Of a stretch of 64,000 nt of DNA, positions 43,982 through 54,875 are shown one piece after another (position 1 is the stretch's first letter; the number at the start of each line of letters is the position of its first letter). The translations under genes and the position numbers were made by a program. The stretch comes from Dactylorhiza incarnata (lineage: Eukaryota; Streptophyta; Magnoliopsida; Asparagales; Orchidaceae), in NCBI GenBank assembly GCA_033032865.1, contig JAWHQI010000263.1, positions 2,108,001 through 2,172,000 on the forward strand, written 5' to 3'. The notes under the pieces were generated by a model. The model did no database searches. It was not told the origin of the DNA and saw only the letters and a list, made by a program, of their open reading frames with translations.

Positions 43982-46690
43982 TCAATTAGAATCATCATCT
44001 AGTAAATCATTATTGGCATTGCAGGTGCTGGGTTGGTTTGAGGCACTTGTCATTTGCCCATAATTATCTACAAGATCTTCATCATCATTTGCAACTCCAA
44101 AGTGATCTAAATCTTCATCCCCTTCAGCTATTAGTTCAAGATTAGCTCCACTTCGTAAATTTCTAGCCCCGGTTCCAACAGCTCTCCCTACAGCTTCCCA
44201 TGTGAGATCATCATCATCATCAAATACTAGAGTATCATCTGGTTTGTTTATCATCCACTCATTACTCCAATCTAGCTCATCAAGCGCTAAAGGGTTGTAA
44301 TTTCTTCCCTTTTCACGTCTTTCTTGAAATCGTGCTTGTAGACGACGATTGTATTGGATGTATACAAGATCATTAAGCCTTTGATGCTCCAATCTATTCC
44401 TTTTCTTTGTGTGAATCTAAAACAACATAATTGCAAACTAGTTAGTAGTACTTAGTACTTACTACTTAGTACTTAGTAGATATTTGTAAATAATTTTAAT
44501 TTTATATGTATATTGATTATTGAATATTTGTATACTTACAAACTCAAAAGTACTCCAGTTGCGCTCACAACTAGAAGAGGAACGACATAAGCCAAGTATG
44601 CGCAATGCTATCTTTGTAAGTTCAACATTCGGTCCTCCATGTGCACCCCACCAATCCACTATTTATTTAAGACGAATATAAATTAGTTAACAATTAACAT
44701 ACATATAGTTTAATAAAATATAAAAACGTAATCAATACTTACTTGGATTTAAGGTGGTTCGTTGCCTAATAGCCATAAGCTTTCCAAAACTATTTCGAGA
44801 TGCTTTATAGTTAGTGCCTTGTTCTGCGATCTTGTCTTGCAAGTGTTGATCGGGCACTAGTCTTGCAATAACGTCATTGAAAACATCTTGAAATTTCCAA
44901 GCATCATCATTATGTTTTTCCTCATATTGAAAATATTTGCTTGGATTTAAAAACAAAGCCGCCCTATACAATTTTTGCTCCATTTGATTTGTCCATCTAT
45001 TTTCAACAATGTCTATAATCTTTTTATATAACCTTTCTTTATTATCAAAATGTTCTTTGATCCTTTGTTTTGCCTCTTCCATTGCCACATAAACCTTAGG
45101 CATAGCTGGTCTTTCATCTCCATCTACTAACCGCAAAACAGCCATCAATGACTTTCCTCCTTTGAGGCAATCTCTTACTCCATTCCAAAAGACAGTTGAA
45201 AGTATTACTTCAACAACTTGTTTTCCGGCTTCGGTTTTTGCCAAATTAGCAGCATTCCACGAAGGCGAGACAAAGAATAATTTCAGCTTCTCCTCATGCT
45301 TAAGCACACTTTGTAGAGTAAGGAATGATGTTGCAAATCTAGTCACTGAATGCCTCACTAGATCACCACCTATTGTACTCCTTACTGCATCAAGTAAACG
45401 AGTGTGCCTGTAGATGAAATTTGTAATCATTCTTGCCTTTTTTATCACCATTTTGTTTTGTCGAAGCTTTCCAATGTCTTCTAGCATGAGATCAATGCAA
45501 TGAGCTGCACAAGGAGTCCAGAATAGAGTGGGTCTTCTCTCCATTAAAATTCTACCCGCTGCCTTGTAATTTGAGGCATTGTCAGTCACTACCTGCATAC
45601 AAGTATACAACATAAGTACATAACTTTGTATATATCTATAATCTATACTCTAGAGTTGTAAACCATTGAACATGAAATACTATGTTCAATTTACCTGGAC
45701 AACACAATCTGTTCCAATCTCTCTAATCTTACTATCAAGCAACTCTGATAGCATTGTAGCATCTTGAATATGACCGGATGCATCTACGGAACCCATAAAA
45801 TAAGTTCCCTCTGGACAGTTGACTAGGAAATTTATCAAATGTCTCCCTCTCCTATCTGTCCAACCATCTGACATAAGAGTGCAACCGTATCTCCTCCAAT
45901 ATGCTTGATATTTTGTCTTCATCTCGTTAACTTTCTCTTTTGTGTTTAGTAACAAAGGAACTCGTAAATCATGATAACTAGGGCCTTTATAACCAGGCCC
46001 ATATTGTCCAACTGCTTCAAGCATGATTTCAAAACTTCGTGCCTTTGCAGCATTGAATGAAATTCCACATTCATAGAACCAATCAGCAACATACCCATCA
46101 ACTCTCTTTTTCTCTTCAGGAGATCTAAAACATCTCTCAATAGTTGTTTGTGCAGGTCCTTTAGCACGCCTATCATCAACAACATCTTCAGGTGCACGTC
46201 TCACATGAGCATCCATAGGGCCTCTCTTTTGTGGAAGGTGGATTACTTTTCTCTTTTTGGCACCTGTCCCAGAACTTGGGACAAATGAAGATTTAGCTGT
46301 AGATAATGCCGGGGATACTTGTGATTGTGAACCTAACAACTCAACTTCTTGTTCACTCTCATTATCATCATCATCATTCAAATCGACCTTGTTCTTTTTT
46401 TTGTCATTTAGAGCTGCATACATTTCAGTTGCTATGTCCGAAGTAGTCTTCATACATTTTGATACATCACCATACCCGCCACACAAGTGTTGTTTCAACC
46501 TTTTGATTCCACCTTTAATCAACCGATCACACAAATTACATTTAACTGTATTTTTATCCTGTATGTCGGGCCAATGCCCATACTTCCATCCAGGATCCTT
46601 TGACTTTGCTTTTCTTTTAGGGTCAATTTTTGGATCAAGATCATTGCTATCAACGGATGGAGCAAGACTGTTGTTGTTTAGGTCCTCCAT
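43982..46690 (-). CDS. hAT-superfamily transposase, apparently intact
   Basis: Four exons: 46690-45695, 45592-44743, 44658-44540 and 44416-43982. All have GT..AG borders, and the total of 2400 nt makes 799 codons plus stop. Exon 1 carries a BED zinc finger (WPDIQDKNTVKCNLCDRLIK, then RLKQHLCG) and the start of the DUF659-type core (YWRRYGCTLMSDGWTDRRGR). Exon 2 begins VVTDNASNYKAAGRILMERR and includes LFWTPCAAHCIDLMLEDIGK, the conserved CxxH segment. Exon 3 ends in the hATC motif (LCRSSSSCERNWSTFEF). Exon 4 continues IHTKKRNRLEHQRLNDLVYI, then an acidic tail. hAT transposases cut and paste DNA through an RNase H-like DDE fold. No premature stop was seen. It shares its element with a CACTA-type gene upstream. 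Confidence 0.92.
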
Positions 46691-46924
46691 CTTTCACAAA
46701 CTACATCCATAGAAAGAAGAGTTATGTCGGGCACATAACAAAGTGAATAACTACTAAATAGTTCTAAAGCTAAATAAATCATCATCCAACACATAAAGTT
46801 AAGTAATAACTAATAAGTAGGGTCAATCACCATCACCATAAACAATTACACAAATAGTTCATACATCATAGACAATTACACAATTACATTTGATTAGCAA
46901 TAAGACAAAATATGTTTCTACTTT

Positions 46925-49848
46925 CTAACTTTCAACCGTTTTTCTTGTCGCACATGTATTGATTATATATTCACAAATCTTATTTCGCATATTATTTATT
47001 TTCTCAGGCGAAAATTCATTCACTCCATCATAGATCTGCAATAAAAACAAAAATATTTGTTAAAATAAATTCAACACAATTATTATCATGTATGAAACTA
47101 TATGCAGTTAACTTACCCTTGATGGCATTGTCCTACTCCTAAGACCATCAACTATGTCAATCATGTAGCACATGATATAATACCCACATTGAATACTATC
47201 CGGTTGTTTAGGGCACTAAATAAATAAACAAATGGTAAACATTAGAATTTAGAATTGTAAATATGAAAATAATTATATAACATATACTCATATAGGTTAT
47301 AGCTTACCGGCTTCCACCTTAAAACCTTTGGTTTTAGAAATTTGAGACTCCGGTCCTTTGCCAAATCCTTCAATGCACTTCATAAAATATTAAAAAAAAA
47401 TAGTTTACAGCCGAATCTAATAAATAAACATTTCTTGTGTCATTGCACTAATTAATAAACTTACAGTACAATGACACTTTTAAGATCATCACGAATGTCA
47501 TTATTTAAATGATCAAGCCAATAAATGGTATTGTTATCGTAATCAAGAATCACCAACATCCAATGTACTCTGTGTAACAAATAAAACCATTAATAAGTAA
47601 TAACTTAATTAGAATAATAAATAGCAATAATTATTGATACTTACTCTCTATAATATGACAAAAATAATAAAGAATCCGATTGTAGTTGAGCAAGCCTATT
47701 TTTTAGCTCTTGTGCTCGTGATATAATACGATCCTTGGCAAACTTATCATTAAAAGCAAAAATTGATGTCGGATTATGAAAATATACATTTCTTGTGTAT
47801 CTAAACTTGTTTAGTTGTGAATCTATGTACCTGTAAAAAAACATGTAAATTCATAATCAATATATATATTAACTAAAAATCTTAGGTTTGTAATATTTGA
47901 TAATCATTACTCACCCAATACATGAGAATATGATGTTAACTCCAATCTTTTCCATATTAAGAAAATCAAGCAACTCTGAAGCTTCAAAGTATGTACATGT
48001 TGATGTTGTAGTTCCAAATACATTTGGATGTAATACCAGAGTTATTATTTTGTCCTGTGTCTCCATCATCTTAATGAAATTGGGTAACATGACAATGACA
48101 TTATTGACATTCTGTGGAATTAAAAATAATTAGTATTTAGTATTTCGGGCAAAAAATTTAATTACATAAAGATAAAAAATAATAATTATAAATTTATAAT
48201 ACCGAAGACGGTAAACACCCATGTGATGTTTCAAGCTGATGTGACGTTTCGGGTTGATGTAATGTTTCAGGCCCTTGTGAGGCTAATACAAGTGTCTGCT
48301 GACAAACCAAAAATAACAAGTTAACTATAAATAAAAGTATAAAGATAACATGATATTTCATAAAAGTATAAATAATTAAACATAAATACATAATAATACC
48401 TGAGAAGTTTCAGTTCTAGCACTAAATATGCGCATAAGATCATCCATTTTCATTTTCATACTAGCCATCTCTGCTTGATACGCTTGTTGTTGTTGGCTGA
48501 GTTGGCTCTGAAAAGCCTGCTCATGTTGTTGTTGTTGTTGTTCGTTGAGTTGTCTTATTTGGCTCGCATAGGCCTGATGCTCTTGTTGTTGTTCTTGCCT
48601 CCACAACTCTTGTTGCTTGCTCAATCTTTCTTGAACAATAGACTCCACATCATCAATGCGAGCTATTGTACTTCTCTCCTTCCGCTTATCATTCTTGAAA
48701 AAATTTGTAATGGTGGAAAACTTGCCACCAGCTCTTACTCTGCCTGGATGTTCCTTGCCTAAAACAGATGCAAGGATGTCATCCCTTCCCTGTGGCACTA
48801 ATGCAGAAGACTGAGACTCTTGGCTCGAGACCTCATCCTAAGTGAAATCAAGAAATATTAATGCAAATGATGTAATGAAAATTTACAAATGATGAAATGA
48901 TAATTTAAACATACAATTCTAGCTGCCAAATCAGCTGCATCTTGACTAATGTATTCACCAGTCTTTCTTTTGTGACCGGCTTTCCATAGCTCCGCACGTG
49001 AAAGTGGTGTATTTGCACCTTGTTCAATCTTGACAATAAAATGCAAATAAATTATCATTTAAATTATTGAGAAAACCAAGTTTTAAAACAAAATATATGA
49101 GAGAGAAGTAGAGAACTAAATAGTAAATACTAATACCATCCTTTTTTCTAATCCAGAATAACCCATTCTGGAAGTAGTATGCAACGACTTTTGTGTTTTT
49201 GCTCTCTCTGAATTAGCTTTACTTTTCTCCTACACAAATGAATATCTGTTAATACTTAATACGTAGAGTAGAATGCTATAAAACATTGAGTTTATTAAGA
49301 AAACATAACCATAGATTCTGGAGTGGTGCGACTGTCGACAAAAACTTTCCAATCGTCGGGAGTTATGAAATTATACTTGACAGGAACATTGTAAAGATGC
49401 TCCAAATCAACATCCTTTACATAAGTGACATACAGTTTGGATTTCCAAGACCTCCAACTTTCACCCATGCTTTTTCATTAATTGATGGCGAACACCATCA
49501 ACATTATCAAAATAATTCTGAAAATAATAGATAATATTAATTAATAATTAACTAAAAAAACACAATTATGTAATCACTAAAAATGAAATTACGTACATTT
49601 ACTTCTTGCCACATTCGATCTTTAATTTGTTTATCAACTTCCTTCCATCTAGCAAATGTAACTGGCACATGCATCCTCACAAGAGAACCAATTAAACTCA
49701 TCAATTTATTATACTCAGGCCCGAGAATAATGTGGCCATCATCACTAACAGAAATATAAAGCTTCTTCCCCTCTACTATAAGCTTATTCAATCCGTACAT
49801 CTTAGTGTAGCCTCTTGTTGACTTTGATGAAGATCCTTTATCAGCCAT
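46925..49848 (-). CDS. Transposase_24 (TnpA-like) fused to Ulp1/C48 protease
   Basis: Twelve exons can be traced: 49848-49597, 49517-49310, 49229-49137, 49028-48915, 48837-48400, 48298(or 48295)-48203, 48111-47915, 47830-47645, 47569-47465, 47377-47308, 47215-47117 and 47035-46925. The protein would have about 655 residues. The first half is the plant En/Spm Transposase_24 type: ESWRSWKSKLYVTYVKDVDL, FITPDDWKVFVDS, AELWKAGHKRKTGEYIS, LVPQGRDDILASVLGKEHPG, then a Q-rich coiled coil. The second half is a Ulp1-like SUMO-protease fold with the H/D/Q/C residues in place: VHWMLVILDYDNNTIYWLDH and CPKQPDSIQCGYYIMCYMID. Phases agree throughout, except that exon 2 has one extra A in an A-run (at about 49474), which shifts the frame before ESWRS. 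This may be a real mutation or a sequencing error. In CACTA elements such a gene accompanies the TnpD transposase; here it accompanies a hAT transposase. Confidence 0.85.
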
Positions 49849-50253
49849 TTTCCTGGAATAAGAAAACCCTACAAAAATCCTAAACCATCAAAAACACCTA
49901 AACAAAATACTTAAAAAACAACAATAATATTGAGGTAAATAAAGAACAGTAAAACACACATATAACTGTCATAGAGAGACAGAGAGTATGCTTGGCAATC
50001 ACACATATAAATAAAGCAAAAAACCCAAACCACAAACAGTGAATCGTAAGAAAAAAAAACCCTAAACGGCTAAACCACAAACAAGAATTTGGAAATTATA
50101 TGAGCAAGTAAAAAATCGTAAGAAGGAATTAACGAACCAAAGGAGATGAGGATCTTTGAAAAAATCGCGGTTAGGGTTTTCGCACAGTCGAAAGTCGAAA
50201 CAGAGCAGCAGCGAGTAAAAAGTAAAATGTCGAGGTTAAAATGATATTTTATT

Positions 50254-50339
50254 TAGACAACGGTTTATATATAAACCGCTGTCTATTATATCATTCCTGA
50301 TACAATAGACAGCGGTTTATATATAAACCGCTGTCTATT
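50254..50339. repeat. Right subterminal palindromes
   Basis: Two palindromes, 50254-50285 (one mismatch) and 50304-50339 (perfect), have arms atagacagcggttta and a TATATA centre. They mirror the left-end palindromes of the composite element but differ in core (tttatatataaa versus ttattataataa). Confidence 0.95.
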
Positions 50340-50426
50340 CTCCTATTATTAAAAAAAAAATAAAGCGGCCGTCGCCATGTTTCCAATCGGCCGACTGGAC
50401 GCCTAGGCGTCACGCCATGATAAGAA

Positions 50427-51690
50427 CTCCCTAGTATGGCGGGCCTTCCCGCAAAAATCACACATCAAATAATTCTTCTTCGTAGGTTTGGGCCTAGTGT
50501 CACGAGTAGGACGATCACTGAGGCTGAACTGAGCAACAAAGGCCGAGCCCTCCGAGCCAGAGTCAGGGAGTAATGTTTGCCGACAATCAAATTCTTGCTG
50601 CGTAAGGCTGTAAACTTCTGCCAGAGAGGGGAGAGGAGAACGCCTAAGAATCTGAACTCTAATAGGATCAAAATCACGATGCAGACCATGAAGAAATTCA
50701 AAGATCCGGTTGCGTTCTTCTCGAGCCCGAATAAGCACTTCATATTCCGGAGAGACAAGAGTAAGTGCAACCAAGTGATCATATTCTTGATAGAGCTGCG
50801 TAAACTCCAGGTAGTAGGCGGAGGGGGAACGATCGCCCTGCCTCAAAAGGAATATCCGCTGTCGAAGTTGAAAAATTTGAGCAGCATTCCCATGGCAAGA
50901 ATAAGTAACCTCAGTACGCCTCTAAATATCGGCCGCAGTGTCCAAGAATAGGTAATTGCGAGCGATAGAGTCCTGCATGGAGTTGAGCAACCATGACATC
51001 ACCAAGGAGTTTTTAGACCCATTGCGGCCAATCCGTGGATGCCTGGGCGGGCGCCGCGGTTGTGCCACTAACATATCCAAACATACGGCGACTTTTGAGG
51101 GCAAGAGTGATGAAAAGAGCCCACGGGAGGTAGTTGGTGCCATTAAGTTTCATGGTGGTAATTTGAGGAGTCCCATGGTCATGGGTTGCACAGCCGGATA
51201 CCAAAGCCGACATTGGGGTGGTTGCAACATGAACTCCGGAGGACGTGTTTGTAGAATCAACACTCTCATCCATAACAATCCAAGGATACAAACCACGGGA
51301 TCGCAGAAATGAGGAGAAGGGGCGCAGCCTTAGGGTTTTCTCATAGAAAGAGAAGAACCCGAAAAAAAGTTCCGGCAACCGAAGCAAACGAAAGTAGCAA
51401 ATCAGGTATAGGAAGAAGGAGGAAGAACCATCCTCAACAGAAGAAGGAATGGACGCCGGAAAAGTGAGATTCAAGGCCTCATGCTGCCGACGCCCGGAAG
51501 CAGCGGACGGATCGGGCGCAGAAACGACGCGGGAAGAGCGGACGGAGGAGAGGCAGGCACTATAGCGAGGAGAGACGAGAGGGGCTGGTTTGGCGGAGCA
51601 GAAGCGGGATGCAATGTACATGATCGAGCGGGAGCGTACACGGTATCGAGCGGCGAGCGGAAACGGGATGCGAGTGGGAGCGGACGAACG
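50427..51690 (-). pseudogene. copia gag, 5' part of the split element
   Basis: Gag probably starts at MDESVDSTNTSSGVHVATTP. It continues ITTMKLNGTNYLPWALFITL (UBN2 N-terminal block) and, after a frame change near 51000, FTQLYQEYDHLVALT and IFEFLHGLHRDFDPIRVQIL. It ends in the zinc knuckle (CDFCGKARHTRE), where the composite element cuts it. The capsid blocks are in the right order but in different frames, so the gene was decaying independently of the insertion. Confidence 0.85.
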
Positions 51691-51820
51691 AGAGAGGGAT
51701 TAGGTTTACTCTGATACCATGTTGGAAATATGAAACCTTGATTAATTCATTAGTGTACACTCCTAAATATATAGGAATTGGAAAATACAATAGACAACAA
51801 ATAAATCATAAACTCCAACA

Positions 51821-52010
51821 AAATTCAATACTTTCATTTCCTCAGTTGCAACATGTTTACATTTAGGATGGGACAACATATAATAATGTCTTAGGAATTG
51901 CAACAAAAGATTGTGAAATGATGAAAGCAAGATAACTCAGAAGATAAATGCTCATTTTAAACAAAGTATGTAGTGAGATGATAAGTAACATAATGGTGGC
52001 GAAGCTCATT
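51821..52010 (-). pseudogene. Old copia fragment (part 2)
   Basis: The minus strand reads SFVAIPKTLLYVVPS and GNESIEF. Joined to the piece left of 39872 (NGIRDLVPL), it resembles the linker before copia RT (..A....P.W..AM..E..AL..N.TWELVPL). It marks the older element that received the short-LTR copia. Confidence 0.4.
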
Positions 52011-52171
52011 TAGAACTAGTGGCAATCTTTGAATGTAGAAATAAATGTAGCATCTTTAGTTGCTGTAAGATTGTCAAGTGGAGGGGTACTTGTCTTATGC
52101 ATAAGATACAAAGGTGTTGTCTCAACATCCTTCGATCAATGATGCAATGGAGATGTGATTGTCGGCTACAC

Positions 52172-54321
52172 TGTTACGCTCACATATTCGTCCATGCGGA
52201 CCCCCTCATCGGAACCACTAGAGCGCGCATATGGAAGTCGCGGTAATAAATTCACGGCGTAATATAATATCTTAGTATTAATTAATTAGCTAATATTGAT
52301 TAATTATTATTGATTTAATAATTAAATTAATTAGTATGTTTGTACTTCCTTATTATGTGCGCCCTCCCTCATCTTTATAAGGGGGAGGGGTACGAGGGTA
52401 TGGATATCTTTGGGATCTCTTGGTTTAGGCTCTCTTGTGAGAGAAGCTCTTTGGAGGACCCAACCTTCGAGAGTTGGCCGAGGCTTGCTTCAGATTGTAT
52501 CATGTGTATTTGTGTAAGTTAATGTAATTTGCTTTCAGAGTTCATTCTATGACCTCACGATCGCAAAAAGCTGTTGTTCGTAACAATTGATCCGACCTGC
52601 CATTTTTCGGCCGCGATTTCCGTCGTCGGATTTCCACCAGTGCTTCCTTCGGTCGCCGGTAAAAAGCCATCCTCTCTGGTCATGTCCTCCATTGCCGCAT
52701 CGGTCCATGAGAACCTTGATCAATACAACACTATCACCAACATCCTCGCCATGGCTCAACGTCTCGAGGCCAAACTTGATTGGCTCGCTGTGGGCTTGCC
52801 TCTTCTACCTCCATCCGTCATCATCCCAGGTGCTCCTTTCGGCATGGCGTCTGCCCTTGCTGTGCAACCATCTGCCACCGCTTTCAACCGGTAGGGATGA
52901 CAACAACACTCCATGTCCCCGCTCTAGGACGCAACTCTCATTATTGAGCATGTGGTCGCACTATCAGCTGCTGCGGACGGACCCACGATGATCAAGGGAG
53001 GATGCTCACTCACCGACGGGCTCAAAGATGTCCCACACGATCCCCGTAGTCCAGAAACTACCCGTTCTGACACAGACGCCGACGAAAAGGGGCCATCACA
53101 TGTTGGAGCCTCTCTTGCTCTTTTTTCCATTAGCGCTCAGGGCTCCACCGTCCCCCTGTTGCGTACGAAACAAATGTACAACGCCACCAACACTCAGTAG
53201 CCGGGACTTCCCCTTCATCTATGAACTCCAGGTTCTGCCAGCGAGCGCTCTCACCACATTTCCCACAGGCATTGGTCGTCTCAGCGTCAAACCACTGCGA
53301 ACGTCTGCACATGCGGCTCCGCATTCCTCGACGCGGTCGTTGCCCCCTCCATCACGCCTCCTGCCCCTCTAATGGACTTTATCTGCCCTGTGAATCGCCT
53401 CTCTGTTCTTGAGCCGCACGCCCCTAGGGCTCACTTCCTCGACCACAACTTCTCCCATCCTGCATTGATTTCCCTTTCCTTTCTCGAGCCCCAACGCAAC
53501 AGCTTTGTCGGGCTCACCTATCCTGCACGTTATCTCTTTTCTTGCACATATTTTTTTTTTCTTTTCCCAACTCAGTGGGCCCCACTCTCCCCTTCCCATC
53601 ATATCCTGTCAGCCCCCTAACGCCACATATCTTTCCACCTAAAGCCCCACCCGATTGTCCCCATCAACATTTCTCCGGTTTCTTTCTCTCAACTTTTGCA
53701 TTCATCTCACCCTCCCCCACCTCCACTACTTCCTCCGCTCCCCCATTTAATTTTTCTATTTCACCACTCTTTCGCCCGCTCCTTCCGGACATTGCCTCTA
53801 ATCTGTTTCCCCAAATACCGTACACCATCAAGATTTTTAAGATCCCGACAAAGATTGGAGCTTCGACCTTGAGGGTATGGTCAAATTTTAAGGGCGGTAT
53901 AGTATTACGCTCACACATTCGCCCAAGAGGACTCCCCTCATCCGAACCACCGCAACACGCATAGGGAAGCTGCCTTAATAAATTCACTGCGGAATATGAT
54001 ATCTTAGTATTAATTAATGAGTTAATATTGATTAATTATTATTAATTGATATTGATTTAATTAATTATATTAATTAGTATGTTTGTACTTTCATTGCCCT
54101 CCCCATCTATATAAGGGGGATGGGTATGAGGGTATGGGTATCTTTGGGATCTCTTGGTTTAGGCTCTCTTGTGAGAGAAACTCTTTGGACGACCTAACCT
54201 CTGAGAGTTGGCCGAGGCTTGCTTCAGATTGTATCTTATGTTCTTATTTAAGTTAATATATTTTACTTTTAGTGTTCATTCTCTCGCCTTACGATCACAG
54301 AAAGTTCATGTTCGTAATATA
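52172..54321 (+). mobile_element. Non-autonomous LTR retrotransposon (LARD-like)
   Basis: Two LTRs of about 415 bp (52172-52585 and 53903-54321) share tgttacgctcaca, ttagtattaattaatta, ggatctcttggtttaggctc, gagagttggccgaggcttgc and ctcacgatcgcaaaaag-like ends. The perfect 5-bp duplication TACAC flanks the element (52167-52171 and 54322-54326). The LTRs contain tttataagggggaggg / tatataagggggatgg, a TATA-like promoter. The 1.3 kb interior has no pol gene. It contains a short ORF (52574-52894; LDQYNTITNILAMAQRLEAK) of unknown type, possibly a gag remnant. The primer-binding site after LTR 1 (attgatccgacc) is not the common iMet type. Confidence 0.88.
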
Positions 54322-54875
54322 TACACCCTATCATTAAATTACACACTCTCAGTCTCAGCTTGGGATATCTTGCTCGGGAAAGGATACATAAATGGAAGTC
54401 GGAATTGGGATAATGAGGTGAAACACGATCAGGTAGGGCAACTTGCTTCGAACAACACGAGGAGAGAAACAATTTAGTGCTTAATCTTTTTCATTTAACT
54501 ATGATAACCTTCAACGCATATATCATTGATTAATTATAGTCCTAAGCACTTAAATCGAATGGGACAATTACACCATAACAAAGGAAGGACTAAAAAAAGC
54601 TTAAAATAAGATAAATAGTTTTGAACCTTACTTGATAACGCCACATCACTTGTGTTCTTTAGCCGTCGAGAGTAGATTTTTCAAACTCGATGCGATTTTT
54701 CATGCTAGGACCCGTTATATTAATACATTCCCAGAAAATTTGCGTTGTCCTCTAGACAGAAGTCTGGAAACTAAAGCATGAAGTCATCGTAATCAACCCA
54801 TGTAGCATAAAAAACAGAAGGGTTGTTCTACTGCACTAGAACCTACAAGACTATATTATCCCCGCTCTGTGTCTC

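Larger units (their letters stand above)
43345..50426 (-). mobile_element. Composite hAT/CACTA-like DNA transposon
   Basis: The ends GTTCTTATCATGGCGT and its complement (ACGCCATGATAAGAAC) are a perfect 16-bp inverted repeat. Next to both ends are ggcg-rich motifs (gacgcctaggcg) of the kind seen at hAT termini. Inward of these lie long palindromes built from atagacagcggtt, a motif I know from CACTA subterminal regions. The element holds two minus-strand genes: a full hAT transposase (43982-46690) and a Transposase_24/Ulp1 gene (46925-49848). It splits the copia zinc knuckle: the upstream part ends CDFCGKARHTRE and the downstream part resumes with CFKLHG. A clear 8-bp target duplication was not found, so the exact outer borders are uncertain by a few bases. 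Confidence 0.75.
39873..51820 (-). mobile_element. Short-LTR Ty1/copia retrotransposon, split by a composite DNA element
   Basis: Both LTRs are about 100-120 bp: 39873-39993 and 51720-51820. They share tgttggaaat(c/a)tgaaacctt, taattcattagtgtacactc and aaataaatcataaactcca. Beside the right LTR, ctctgatacca (51709-51719) is the complement of an initiator-Met primer-binding site. Beside the left LTR, ttttgagggggg (minus strand) is the polypurine tract. The flanks aaata (39868-39872) and aaatt (51821-51825) are a near-perfect 5-bp target duplication. Without the 7.1 kb insert the element is about 4.9 kb, with gag-PR-IN-RT-RH order. The short LTRs suggest the Ale/Retrofit lineage, as an inference. 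Confidence 0.88.

Noticed and set aside
52574..52991. ORFs of 106-134 codons as host genes
   Set aside because: They lie wholly inside a LARD-type element between its LTRs and have no recognisable host domain.
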